From contig NZ_BDCA01000045.1 of assembly GCF_001613265.1 (NCBI RefSeq), positions 1 through 49,517 of the forward strand: 49,517 nt of DNA. The letters are read 5' to 3'. The position numbers and the translations under genes are program-made. This document shows positions 40,900 through 49,334 of this stretch, piece after piece. The first letter of the stretch is position 1, and every line of letters begins with the position of its first letter. The DNA comes from Nocardia vermiculata NBRC 100427. Lineage in GTDB: Bacteria; Actinomycetota; Actinomycetes; Mycobacteriales; Mycobacteriaceae. Below the pieces are notes generated by a model. That model searched no databases, had not been told where the DNA came from, and was given only the letters and a program-made list of their open reading frames with translations.

Positions 40900-41763
40900 G
40901 TGGTAGGCGTTGTCAGCGTGTGGGAAGAACGCATCGTGTCCGGCGACGTCGAACTGTTCGTTGCGTGTGCCGGGAACACGGTGGACCCGCCACTGCTGGT
41001 CGTGCACGGTGGGCCCGATTGGGACCACAGCTACCTGCGGGAGCCTCTCGCCGAACTGGCCGGCACCCATCGCCTGCTCCTGCCGGATCTGCGGGGGTGT
41101 GGACGCTCTGCCCGCGGCTTGCCCGTCACGGCCTACAACCCGGACGCAGTGATTTCCGACCTGCTGGCAATCCTGGATGCGTTCGGCCTCGAGGCCGCCA
41201 ATGTACTGGGCTTCTCCTATGGTGGCCTGCTCGCACAACGACTCGCGGTGACCGCGCCCGAGCGGGTGGACCGGTTGATCATCGCATCCAGCAGTGTCCT
41301 ACCGGTTCCCGCCGATGCCTTCGAGGGCTGCCCGGAAAGACAGGAGCGTCGCGAAGCAGAACTCGAGGTCTGGTCGCGGTCTGCGCTCGGACCGGAACGC
41401 ACCCGCGCCGCCGCGGCGGCCGGTGCCCGGGTCAATGTTTGGCGTGCCGACGCGCTGCCGCACTATCTGCAGCGGCTGGAAGCAGTGCGGTTCTCGGCGG
41501 AATGGGACCGAGCACGCGACGCGGGAACGTTGAAATCCCCCCGCATCGCCGACCCGATCCAGGCGCTCTCGGCAACCGCGGTGCCGATACTTCTGCTGCA
41601 CGGTCGCCACGACATGATCTTTCCGGCGGAACTGGTCGAGCGCACTGCCGCAGCACTTCCCAACGCCGAAGCTGCAGTGCTCGAGGAAGCCGGCCACATG
41701 GCCCACATCGACCAACCTCGGCAATGGCTCGCCGCTATCCGGAAGTTCCTGCACCGCCGATGA
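40900..41763 (+). CDS. Alpha/beta-hydrolase, proline-iminopeptidase-like
   Basis: About 287 residues from the GTG at 40900 (GTG at 40918 is an alternative; no convincing Shine-Dalgarno). The HGGPDWDHSYL oxyanion loop is of the HGGPG type used by proline iminopeptidases. The nucleophile elbow is GFSYGGLLAQ, the acid is in HGRHDMIF and the base is in AGHMAHIDQP. The region up to 40899 has apparent ORF continuation but no coding character. Substrate unknown. Confidence 0.8.
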   Translation: MVGVVSVWEERIVSGDVELFVACAGNTVDPPLLVVHGGPDWDHSYLREPLAELAGTHRLLLPDLRGCGRSARGLPVTAYNPDAVISDLLAILDAFGLEAANVLGFSYGGLLAQRLAVTAPERVDRLIIASSSVLPVPADAFEGCPERQERREAELEVWSRSALGPERTRAAAAAGARVNVWRADALPHYLQRLEAVRFSAEWDRARDAGTLKSPRIADPIQALSATAVPILLLHGRHDMIFPAELVERTAAALPNAEAAVLEEAGHMAHIDQPRQWLAAIRKFLHRR

Positions 41764-41790
41764 TGGTGCTATAGACCTTCGCTGCTGTAG

Positions 41791-41862
41791 TCAGGCTGCC
41801 CGGGTTCGGTAGCGGCCTGGTGCGGTCCCGAATTCGCGTTTGAAAGCCTTGGCGAAACCGCA
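41791..41862 (-). pseudogene. C-terminal fragment of an AraC/XylS regulator
   Basis: On the reverse strand GFAKAFKREFGTAPGRYRTR-AA and a stop are preserved, the typical last helix of an AraC-family helix-turn-helix domain. The preceding sequence is not AraC-like, so only ~24 residues survive. Confidence 0.6.
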
Positions 41863-42046
41863 CACCGTATCGCCGCCCGGCGATGCCGTCCTACCAAGTC
41901 GCGCCGATCTACGGTTTGCGCGCCCGATCTACGGCTTCGGACGGATGGCTTCAGGACCGGATTGCGCTCCCGAAATCCGTTGGCGACTATCAGCTGTCAC
42001 TTTCCGCGTGGCAGTAGTACGAACCATTGGAAGGAAGCCGGAAACG

Positions 42047-42355
42047 ATGACCAAACTTGCACGAGTCGCGACCCTTGCGGCATTGGTCGGCGGTGTTCTG
42101 GCCGGGATCGCCCCGACCGCTTCAGCCGATACGGTGAAGGTGAAGACACTGGAAACGCTCACGGTGCGGGCCAATGCCGACGACAACTCTCGCGCCGTCG
42201 GCACCATTCCCAAGGGCACAACATTCAAGACAAGCGACCTCATTCACGGCGGGGGGTCGTACAAGGCATGCGGCTACAAGGACTCGAACTGGACCGCAGT
42301 CAACTGGAATGGCGCCAAGGGCTGGGTCGTCCGCTCTTGCGTTATGCCCCTGTAG
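42047..42355 (+). CDS. Small secreted SH3-like protein
   Basis: A 102-residue protein with a Sec signal (MTKLARVATLAALVGGVLAG, cleavage probably after ASA in TASADT). The mature domain (~75 residues) has the bacterial SH3 pattern LTVRANADDNSRAVGTIPKG and ends WNGAKGWVVRSCVMPL. The two Cys (KACGY and RSCVM) may form a disulfide. Such small exported SH3 proteins often bind cell-wall material. GGAAGGAA precedes the ATG. Confidence 0.82.
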   Translation: MTKLARVATLAALVGGVLAGIAPTASADTVKVKTLETLTVRANADDNSRAVGTIPKGTTFKTSDLIHGGGSYKACGYKDSNWTAVNWNGAKGWVVRSCVMPL

Positions 42356-42516
42356 TCCGGGCTACGCCGGTCCGGTGATATTCCGGTCGGCGGGTCCGCC
42401 CGCACAGGGCACAACAGGGATCGTTCGCCCGCCGGGGCCGGCAGATGCCAACCCGGCGGGTGGCTGTAGGCCTTACTACTCGGCCGGGGCGGGAATGCAC
42501 TGCCGGGGCCGCACTG

Positions 42517-43458
42517 TCAGTTCTGGCGATCACTGTCGACTCCGCCTGTGTGACGCTGACGGAACTCACGCGGCGACATGCCGTAGCGAACCTTGAATGC
42601 GGCGGAGAACCAATTCGCGGTGAGACCGGTCCGGGCGGCGATGTCGGTGATCGTCATGTCTTGCGCCCTGCTGTTTTTCAGTAGTTCCCGGCCCACCCGC
42701 AGTGCTTCTTCCCGTCGCACATCTCGATAGGAGGTGCCCGCACGCTGCAGCGCGGTGCGAAGTTGCCGCGGCGACCAGCCGAGTGCGTGTGCGACCGAGG
42801 GCAATCGCACATCGTCCGCACCGATGCAGGCGCGCACATGCCGTCGCACGGCCTCAACCGTCTCATCTGGGTGTGTTCGCGGCGGCTGGTTGTCTCCTAC
42901 CGCGAGCATGCACAGCAGTTCACTGATCCGATCGCACGCGACGTCGAATTCGCGATCATCGAGTTCGGCCCGCTCGGCGTGCACGCTCCGGATCAGAGTC
43001 TGGGTGACGCGGCCGAGACCGGTATCCAGATTCAGGGCGGTACGACGTGGGCCGTCCGCCGCGACGGCGTGATCGACCTCGACGCGCGGCAGTTGCAGGG
43101 CCAGTGCGCTGGCGCCGGGTCGGATCCAGCACACCTGATCGGCCCCGAACAGCATGGCGTGTCCCGGCGGAGCGGCGATCACGTCATTGTCTCGACCTAC
43201 GACGAAGGAGCCCTGCTGGGGGAGTACCAGCCAGTAGAAACCAGCGGCGGGTTCGCGCCTGACATGCCCCGGGGTCCGAAAGCTGACACGTCCGTCGGGT
43301 TCGTCCCACCGCAGCAGGCTGTAGGTGCTCGTCTGCTGCGCGGTCAGGCGGGAAGTCCACTCACCGAGGTGGCGTATCCGATGACCCATCGGCACAAAGG
43401 TGTTGATGAGTTCTGCCCATTCCTGGGCATGATTGACGATCAGTCGGTCGTACTTCAC
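42517..43458 (-). CDS. AraC-family transcriptional regulator
   Basis: A 313-residue regulator of the type with an N-terminal AraC_binding_2-like ligand domain (about 20-190, containing TYSLLRWDEPDGRVSFRTPG) and a C-terminal double helix-turn-helix (about 215-305). The latter has VRLPSVAHALGWSPRQLRTA, DMTITDIAARTGLTANWFS and AFKVRYGMSPREFRQRH. No target gene adjoins it in an obvious divergent arrangement; the small secreted gene is the nearest and is transcribed towards it. Confidence 0.87.
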   Translation of the reverse strand: MKYDRLIVNHAQEWAELINTFVPMGHRIRHLGEWTSRLTAQQTSTYSLLRWDEPDGRVSFRTPGHVRREPAAGFYWLVLPQQGSFVVGRDNDVIAAPPGHAMLFGADQVCWIRPGASALALQLPRVEVDHAVAADGPRRTALNLDTGLGRVTQTLIRSVHAERAELDDREFDVACDRISELLCMLAVGDNQPPRTHPDETVEAVRRHVRACIGADDVRLPSVAHALGWSPRQLRTALQRAGTSYRDVRREEALRVGRELLKNSRAQDMTITDIAARTGLTANWFSAAFKVRYGMSPREFRQRHTGGVDSDRQN

Positions 43459-43782
43459 CGGGCACGTCCAACCCGGTTCGAACGAGGCTCACGGTAATGG
43501 CGGAAACCTGACGTCATACCGACCCCCTCCTGGTCTCGGCTCGACAAACACCAAGGCCCGATAAGCGGTGCCGCACAATCCAACGCGGAAGCCTCCATCA
43601 GGGCACCGTAAACCTTATCGACGCCCGGCAATGCCATCACACCGAGTGGCGGCGCGAGCTGGAAAAGCTTGCGCGGTATGACGATTCACGTTCCAACAAC
43701 ACTTCTTGTCGGACTCTCGGAGTCTTCCCAGCTCGGCAGGACATAAACCTGACCTGAGGTGATTTGCAAACCACACTAAAAA
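43459..43782. other. 324-bp gap between the AraC gene and the tRNA terminator
   Basis: No gene found. It contains the upstream region of the AraC gene and short ORFs without coding character. Confidence 0.6.
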
Positions 43783-43828
43783 ACGTCGTCCGTTGTACCT
43801 GCAGTACTGCAGGTACAACGGACGACGT
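43783..43828 (-). terminator. Perfect 46-bp palindrome followed by a T-run: tRNA-Leu terminator
   Basis: Bases 43783-43805 are the exact reverse complement of 43806-43828 with no spacer (centre GCAGT|ACTGC). On the reverse strand the hairpin is followed directly by TTTTTT, and it starts 14 nt after the tRNA 3' end, so it is an intrinsic terminator for the tRNA transcript. Confidence 0.85.
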
Positions 43829-43842
43829 AAATGTACCGATTG

Positions 43843-43928
43843 TGTCCGGAGGGGGACTTGAACCCCCACGCCCGTTAATAGGGCACTAGCACCTCAAGCT
43901 AGCGCGTCTGCCATTCCGCCACCCGGAC
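43843..43928 (-). tRNA. tRNA-Leu (anticodon GAG)
   Basis: The reverse strand folds as an 86-nt class II tRNA. The acceptor stem is GTCCGGG/TCCGGAC, with a D-arm beginning TGGCGGAATGG. The anticodon stem CTAGC/GCTAG surrounds loop TTGAGGT (anticodon GAG). A long variable arm follows, and the T-arm is GGGGG-TTCAAGT-CCCCC. The discriminator base is A. The CCA end is not encoded. The long variable arm and GAG identify leucine. Confidence 0.95.
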
Positions 43929-44035
43929 CGGTGGTGCTCAGCAAGATTAACGGATCAATCCTCGAGGTCCAAATCACGGGTATTCGTGCAGGTCGGCGAG
44001 GAGGTTCGGGCTGCTGAGCGCCGCCTTCGGCTGGG

Positions 44036-44350
44036 TCAGTTCTTCAACGCTTCGAGTAGCGCGGAACGCTGGCGCGATCCCAGGCCACCGATGCGGCGAT
44101 CGACGGGGATGTCGGCATCGTCCATCAGCTTGGCGGCCTTGACGGGACCGATACCGGGCAGGGCCTTGATGACCGCGGCGACCTTGGTCTTTTTGACCAG
44201 GTCTTCCTTGTCGGCACGCTCGAGCACCTGGGCCAACGAGACCGAGCCCTTGCGAATCTGCTCGATCAGCTCCGACCGCGCCTTACGGACCGCGGCCGCC
44301 TTGGCCAGCGCTTCGGAGCGTTGCTCGGCGGTCATGGTGGGAAGTGCCAT
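44036..44350 (-). CDS. mihF: Actinobacterial integration host factor (mIHF)
   Basis: A 104-residue basic nucleoid protein, start MALPTMTAEQRSEALAKAAA. It has a long N-terminal helix (VRKARSELIEQIRKGS) followed by a helix-two-turn-helix-like core LPGIGPVKAAKLMDDADIP and the conserved end RIGGLGSRQRSALLEAL. This is the mycobacterial/Streptomyces IHF, unrelated in sequence to E. coli IHF. It bends DNA and is essential in mycobacteria. In many relatives it lies beside gmk; here its neighbour is a tRNA. Confidence 0.93.
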   Translation of the reverse strand: MALPTMTAEQRSEALAKAAAVRKARSELIEQIRKGSVSLAQVLERADKEDLVKKTKVAAVIKALPGIGPVKAAKLMDDADIPVDRRIGGLGSRQRSALLEALKN

Positions 44351-44767
44351 GTCTCTAACCTTTCACTCGTTCGCTGGAACTCAACGGCACCGATTGAACA
44401 TCACCGGCAGCCCGCTGATGGGTCGACACACCGCGAGGATAATCGCCGTTCGACCGCAGTGCCGCCCGTTCACCCCCGCCGAATGCGGAATATTTGCCGG
44501 TGAGGGAATTGATGGACCGTCCGGTTCGTCGATCCGGGGCCGATTCGGGACCGGCGGCGCAGCACCCGCCGCGGGGTGCAGGGTGTGCCGAAACCGTTCC
44601 TGCGCCGGACTTTTGGATCCCGCTACGCGATCATGCACGCCATTCACGGTGTCCGCCCAGTGAGGCACCCACAGGTATCCGGGCCCTGACCGGGCATTAT
44701 GAAGAGCCGAAGATCACGATTCCATCATTGGACATCTGTCCATCAAAACCGGAGAGCAAGGACGCGC
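44351..44767. other. 417-bp divergent promoter region between mihF and the thioesterase gene
   Basis: No gene recognised. The mihF promoter should lie in the first ~150 bp. A palindrome at 44729-44742 (listed) is near the thioesterase start. The apparent ORFs here are biased only by GC content. Confidence 0.6.
44729..44742. promoter_or_regulatory. Palindrome TGGACA-TC-TGTCCA before the thioesterase gene
   Basis: A perfect 6-bp inverted repeat ends 25 bp before the GTG start codon. It may be an operator over the promoter or leader. No adjacent regulator gene exists, so the binding protein is unknown. Confidence 0.45.
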
Positions 44768-45397
44768 GTGCAGATCACACTCGAGGACATCGATTCCGCC
44801 GAAATCGAACGCCGCGCCGCGCTGTACGGGCCGCTCACCGAAGCCGTGCGGGAGCTCGTGGACGCCACGATCCGCACCGAGGTCGACGACCAGGAGATCC
44901 GCGAGGTCGAGACGCTCGTGCGCGCCGCGACGGCACGGCTGCGCCGCCGCCAGCTCGACGGCGCGTTCGGAGTCCGCCACACTGCCGCCGGAAAGGTCCT
45001 CACCTGGGGAAATGCTGCGGTCGGGTTGCGTAATGCGATTGCGCCGCCGTTGGTCATCCACCGCGATGAGCTCGGCCGGCGGCACTGTGAGGTGACGCTG
45101 GGCGCCGCCTACGAGGGCCCGCCCGGACTGGTGCACGGCGGGGTGTGCGCGCTGATCCTGGATCAAATTCTCGGGATGACCGCAGCGGTCGGCGGAAAAC
45201 CGAGGCTGACCGGCACCCTCACGATCACCTACCGGGCCGGCACCCCGCTGGGGCCGATCCGCCTGGATGCGTGGGTCGAGCGGGTCGAGGGCATCAAGAC
45301 CTACGCCGCCGGCTCCATCTCCGCGGGCGGGACCATCACCGTCGAAGCCCACGGCGTGTTCATCGCCCCGCGCGGCACCCGGGACACATCCGAGTAG
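44768..45397 (+). CDS. PaaI-type hotdog-fold thioesterase with N-terminal helical extension
   Basis: From a GTG (AAGGA upstream) the protein has 209 residues. About 90 residues of helical extension (residues 1-90) precede a hotdog domain with GPPGLVHGGVCALILDQILG, the His-Gly-Gly motif of PaaI/FcoT-like thioesterases, then LTITYRAGTPLGPIRLDAWVE. It should hydrolyse acyl-CoA esters. The conserved position near a FadD15-like ligase suggests fatty-acid turnover; the exact substrate is not evident. Confidence 0.82.
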   Translation: MQITLEDIDSAEIERRAALYGPLTEAVRELVDATIRTEVDDQEIREVETLVRAATARLRRRQLDGAFGVRHTAAGKVLTWGNAAVGLRNAIAPPLVIHRDELGRRHCEVTLGAAYEGPPGLVHGGVCALILDQILGMTAAVGGKPRLTGTLTITYRAGTPLGPIRLDAWVERVEGIKTYAAGSISAGGTITVEAHGVFIAPRGTRDTSE

Positions 45398-45499
45398 CGC
45401 CCGGCCCCGGCTCGTTGCGACGGTCGCCCGGGCGGGCCGCGTACGGCGACCGGCAGCCGGTGGTGATCGGTGCCCCACGATGCGTGGTAGGAAAGTGGC

Positions 45500-46855
45500 G
45501 TGACTGGTTCCGGGGAAGAACGCGCGTACAGCTGCCGTGCGGAAGCCGAAGTGGTCGGGTTGGTCAGCAAGCTGATCCAGTTCGATACCTCCAACACCGG
45601 GGTGCTCGAAACCACCAAGGGTGAGCGCGAATGTGCGCAGTGGGTGATCGAGCAGCTGCACGAGGTCGGCTACACGACCGAATACGTGGAGTCGGGTGCG
45701 CCGGGCCGCGGCAACGTGTTCGCGCGACTGCCGGGTGCCGATCCCAGCCGCGGCGCGCTGATGTTGCACGGGCATCTGGATGTGGTTCCGGCCGAGGCCG
45801 CCGACTGGAGCGTGCACCCGTTCTCCGGCGCGATTCGCGACGGCTACGTGTGGGGCCGCGGCGCGATCGATATGAAGGATATGGTCGGCATGATGCTGGC
45901 GGTGGCACGCCAGTTCAAGGCCGAGGGCACCGTGCCGCCACGCGATCTCGTGTTCGCCTTCCTCGCCGATGAGGAGAACGGCGGCAAATGGGGTTCGCAA
46001 TGGCTGGCCGACAATCGGCCGGACCTGTTCGAGGGAGTCACCGAGGCGGTCGGTGAAGTCGGCGGGTTCTCGCTGACGGTGCCGCGGCGCGACGGCACCG
46101 AGCGGCGGCTGTATCTGGTGGAGACCGCGGAGAAGGGGCTGGGCTGGATGCGGTTGCGCGCCAAGGCGCGTGCCGGGCACGGCTCGTTCCTGCACGACGA
46201 CAATGCGGTGACGATCCTCGCCGAGGCGGTGGCGCGGCTGGGTAACCACACCTTCCCGCTCGTGCTCTCGGATTCGGTGGCCGAATTCCTGGCGGCGGTG
46301 AGCGAGGAAACAGGTATCGAGTTCGATCCCGACAGCCCCGATATCGAGGGCCAGCTCGCCAAGCTGGGCACCATTTCCCGGATCATCGGCGCCACGCTGC
46401 GCGATACCGCCAACCCGACCATGCTGCAGGCCGGCTACAAGGCCAACGTGATCCCGCAGACCGCGGAGGCCACCGTCGACTGCCGGGTGGTGCCGGGGCG
46501 GCAGGCAGCGTTCGAACGCGAGGTGGACGAGCTGATCGGCCCGGACGTGGAGCGGGAGTGGATCACCGAACTCGACTCCTACGAAACCACCTTCGACGGC
46601 CACCTGGTGGATGCGATGAATGCGGCGATCCTCGCCCACGATTCGAACGGGCGCACCGTGCCCTACATGCTGTCCGGCGGAACGGATGCGAAAGCGTTCG
46701 CGCGCTTGGGTATTCGCTGTTTCGGTTTCGCGCCGCTCCAGTTGCCGCCGGAACTGGACTTCTCCGCGCTGTTCCACGGTGTGGACGAGCGGGTGCCGGT
46801 ACCGGCACTGGAATTCGGCGCCCGCGTCATGGAGCATTTCCTGTTGCACAGCTGA
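45500..46855 (+). CDS. M20-family zinc peptidase/deacylase (Rv2141c-like)
   Basis: A 451-residue M20/M25/M40 metallo-hydrolase from a GTG start. Zinc-site motifs: LMLHGHLDVVPAE (first His and Asp), WGRGAIDMKD (bridging Asp), FLADEENGG (general base Glu and ligand Glu), and the final ligand His region near GGTDAKAFARLGI. The dimerisation insert lies between ~200 and 320. Family members cleave dipeptides, N-acyl amino acids or N-succinyl-diaminopimelate. Its pairing with the PEBP gene downstream matches the Rv2141c-Rv2140c order I recall from M. tuberculosis. Confidence 0.88.
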   Translation: MTGSGEERAYSCRAEAEVVGLVSKLIQFDTSNTGVLETTKGERECAQWVIEQLHEVGYTTEYVESGAPGRGNVFARLPGADPSRGALMLHGHLDVVPAEAADWSVHPFSGAIRDGYVWGRGAIDMKDMVGMMLAVARQFKAEGTVPPRDLVFAFLADEENGGKWGSQWLADNRPDLFEGVTEAVGEVGGFSLTVPRRDGTERRLYLVETAEKGLGWMRLRAKARAGHGSFLHDDNAVTILAEAVARLGNHTFPLVLSDSVAEFLAAVSEETGIEFDPDSPDIEGQLAKLGTISRIIGATLRDTANPTMLQAGYKANVIPQTAEATVDCRVVPGRQAAFEREVDELIGPDVEREWITELDSYETTFDGHLVDAMNAAILAHDSNGRTVPYMLSGGTDAKAFARLGIRCFGFAPLQLPPELDFSALFHGVDERVPVPALEFGARVMEHFLLHS

Positions 46856-46895
46856 CGATCGACCGACTACCCGACGAGCAGAAAGGACGGTCCAC

Positions 46896-47447
46896 GTGCC
46901 CGACTATTCGTACAATCCGTACGCGGCGCTACCGCAACTTCCCGAATTCACCCTCACCTCCACCGACGTCACCGACGGTCAGCCCCTGGCCAACGAACAG
47001 GTCAGCGGCGTGTTCGGCGCGGGCGGCAAGGATATTTCGCCGCAGCTGTCGTGGAGTGGTTTCCCGGCCGAGACCAGGAGCTTCGCGGTCACCGTTTTCG
47101 ACCCCGACGCCCCGACCGCGTCGGGCTTCTGGCACTGGGCCGTCGCCGACATTCCCGCGTCGGTCACCTCACTGGACTCCGGTGCGGGCAGCGCCGGTGA
47201 GGGCAGCGAGGGCGGCGCGCTGCCCAGCGGTGCGGTGCAGTTGCGCAACGACGGCGGATTCGCCGGTTTCGTCGGGGCGGGCCCGCCGCCGGGACACGGC
47301 TATCACCGCTACTACGTGGTGGTGCATGCGGTGGACGTGGAGTCGCTGGGGATCGGTGCGGACGCCAGCCCGGCGTTCCTGGGGTTCAATCTGTTCTCGC
47401 ATGCGATCGGGCGCGCGATCCTGGTGGGCACCTACGAGCAGAAGTAG
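46896..47447 (+). CDS. PEBP/Raf kinase inhibitor-like protein (YbhB family, Rv2140c-like)
   Basis: A 183-residue protein from a GTG with AAAGGA upstream. The PEBP anion-binding motifs are present: the DPDAPTASGFWHWAVADIP stretch (DPDxP and the HW pair) and PPPGHGYHRYYVVVHAVD (GxHRY). It has no signal peptide. Bacterial PEBPs bind phosphate or phosphatidylethanolamine-like ligands; the M. tuberculosis homologue TB18.6 has been studied, but its role is not settled. It follows the M20 gene by 40 nt. Confidence 0.9.
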   Translation: MPDYSYNPYAALPQLPEFTLTSTDVTDGQPLANEQVSGVFGAGGKDISPQLSWSGFPAETRSFAVTVFDPDAPTASGFWHWAVADIPASVTSLDSGAGSAGEGSEGGALPSGAVQLRNDGGFAGFVGAGPPPGHGYHRYYVVVHAVDVESLGIGADASPAFLGFNLFSHAIGRAILVGTYEQK

Positions 47448-47454
47448 CAACACC

Positions 47455-47494
47455 GCGGGCGGGTGGTGACCGGAGTCCGGCACCACCCGCCCGC
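47455..47494. terminator. Bidirectional hairpin between the PEBP and ligase genes
   Basis: GCGGGCGGGTGGTG (47455-47468) and CACCACCCGCCCGC (47481-47494) are exact inverted repeats with a 12-nt loop that itself contains CCGG/CCGG. It lies between convergent genes, 7 nt from either stop. Confidence 0.7.
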
Positions 47495-47501
47495 CGCACG
47501 T

Positions 47502-49334
47502 CTAGAGGTTGTGCACGCCGTCGGGGGCCGGATCGGTGTAGAGCTCGGCGATATCGGTGGCGTATTCGGTGGCAATGGGGGAGCGCTTGAGCTTGAGGGT
47601 GGGTGTCAGTTCCACCCCGCCGGGTTCCCAGGCGCGGTCGAGGATGCGGAACCGTTTGATCTGCTCGACGCGGGCCAGTTTCGTGTTACCGGCGACGATC
47701 GCGGCGCGCACCTCGTCCAGGATCTGCGGATTACCGGCCAGGGTGGTGAGGGCGGCATCGGGCATGCCGAGCGCCTTGGCCCGCACGGCGGCGGTGTCGG
47801 TGTCCAGCACCACGAGTGCCGCGATGTAGGGGCGAGCTTCACCGATGGCCACGACCTGCCCGATCAGGGAGGACTGCGCCTTGACCGAATTCTCGATATT
47901 GGTGGGGGACAGGTTCTTCCCGGCCTCGGTGATGATGAGTTCTTTCTTGCGGTCGACGATGGTGACGTAGCCGTCGCCGTCGATTGTTGCGATATCGCCG
48001 GTGTGCAGCCAGCCGTCGGCGTCGAGGGCGTCGTTGGTCTTGTCGGGCATCTTGCGGTAGCCGTGGGTGACGATGCCGCCACGGATCAGTAGTTCCCCGT
48101 CTTCGTCGAGGCGGATCTCGGCGCCCTCGACGACGCGGCCCACCGAACCGGGGCGCGGCTTGTCGAGTTCGGTGTAGGTACCGACGCCGGTGGTTTCCGA
48201 CATTCCCCACACCTCGCTGACCGTGAAGCCCAGCCCGAGCAGGAATTCCAGCGTTTCGGGTGGGATGGCGGCGGCACCGGAGGAGGCGACGTCCAGCTGG
48301 TCCATGCCGAGGGTGGCGCGCAGTTTCGACAGCACCAGCGCGTCGGCGATCTTGTGCTGTACTGCCAGCAGCGGGCCACCGCCGCTACCGGACAGGCGCG
48401 CGCGGGCGGTGGCGACGCCGACCCCGATCGCCCATTGGGCGAGCGTCTTCTTGACCGGGCTGGACTCGGTGGCGATGGCGGCGTCGACACCTGCTTTGAT
48501 CTTCTGCCACACCCGCGGCACGCCGAAGAAGAAGGTGGGTCGGGCATCGGGCAGGGCGGCCGCGATCTCGCGGGCGTCGGGCACGCAGGTGATGGTGACA
48601 CCGGTGAACAGGTTGAGGCAGTGCCCGGAGATACGGTCGGCGACGTGCGCGGCGGGTAGATACGACACGGCACGCGAGTCGATGTCGGCGACGAGTGCGC
48701 CGGTGGTCAACGCCACGATCTGCGCGACGACGTTGGCGTGGGTGATCTCCACGCCCTTGGACGGGCCGGTGGTGCCGGAGGTGTAGATGAGGGTGGCGAG
48801 GTCCTCGGGTCGCACCGCCTGCCAGGCGGCGTCGAAGTCGAAATCGTCGGCGGGATCGTTTTCCACCTGTTCCAGGGTGAGTCCGCCGTCGGGTGCGGTG
48901 CCGTCGACGACGATCAGATGCTCGAGGCTCACCCCGGAGGTGGTGATCGGCGCCAGGAATGCCTGTTCGGTGACCACGACGCGGTTGTCGGCGTTGCCGA
49001 AGACGTGCGCGATCTGCTCGGGGGAACTGGTGTTGTACACCGAGAAGGGGGTGGCACCCAGATGCAGTGCGGCCGTGTCGACGAGGTTGAACTCGGGCCG
49101 GTTGGTGAGCATGATGCCGACGGTGTCGCCGTGTCCGATACCGAGTTTCGCCAGCCCGGCCGCGATGGCGCGGACCCGGCGCGCATAGTCGGCCCAGGTG
49201 ATCTGCCGAGTGCCTCCGACGGTGCGTAGCGCCACCTGATTCGGGCGCAGCGCCGCGGTGTGCTGGAAGGCCTCGGTCGCGGTACGGACCGCGGCGCCGT
49301 TCTGGTGGGTGAAGGCGAGTTCAGCTGTTGTCAT
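47502..49334 (-). CDS. Long-chain fatty acid-CoA ligase (FadD15-like)
   Basis: A 610-residue AMP-forming ligase, the length of long-chain FadD15/FAA-type enzymes. The ATG at 49334 starts MTTAELAFTHQNGAA. Motifs: IYTSGTTGPSKGVEITHANV (P-loop), VSYLPAAHVADR, SEVWGMSETTGVG (A5), LHTGDIATIDGDGY (A7), VDRKKELIITEAGKNLSP (A8, intact) and the C-terminal LTPTLKLKRSPI with the catalytic Lys. It should activate C12-C20 acids at the membrane. It converges with the PEBP gene. Confidence 0.9.
   Translation of the reverse strand: MTTAELAFTHQNGAAVRTATEAFQHTAALRPNQVALRTVGGTRQITWADYARRVRAIAAGLAKLGIGHGDTVGIMLTNRPEFNLVDTAALHLGATPFSVYNTSSPEQIAHVFGNADNRVVVTEQAFLAPITTSGVSLEHLIVVDGTAPDGGLTLEQVENDPADDFDFDAAWQAVRPEDLATLIYTSGTTGPSKGVEITHANVVAQIVALTTGALVADIDSRAVSYLPAAHVADRISGHCLNLFTGVTITCVPDAREIAAALPDARPTFFFGVPRVWQKIKAGVDAAIATESSPVKKTLAQWAIGVGVATARARLSGSGGGPLLAVQHKIADALVLSKLRATLGMDQLDVASSGAAAIPPETLEFLLGLGFTVSEVWGMSETTGVGTYTELDKPRPGSVGRVVEGAEIRLDEDGELLIRGGIVTHGYRKMPDKTNDALDADGWLHTGDIATIDGDGYVTIVDRKKELIITEAGKNLSPTNIENSVKAQSSLIGQVVAIGEARPYIAALVVLDTDTAAVRAKALGMPDAALTTLAGNPQILDEVRAAIVAGNTKLARVEQIKRFRILDRAWEPGGVELTPTLKLKRSPIATEYATDIAELYTDPAPDGVHNL

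Noticed and set aside
43615..43869. 84-residue reverse-strand ORF beside the tRNA
   Set aside because: It runs through the tRNA 3' end and the palindromic terminator, so it cannot be a real gene.
44714..46849. 711-residue reverse-strand ORF
   Set aside because: It is antisense to the thioesterase and M20 peptidase genes, His/Arg-rich and of no recognisable family; a GC-driven artefact.
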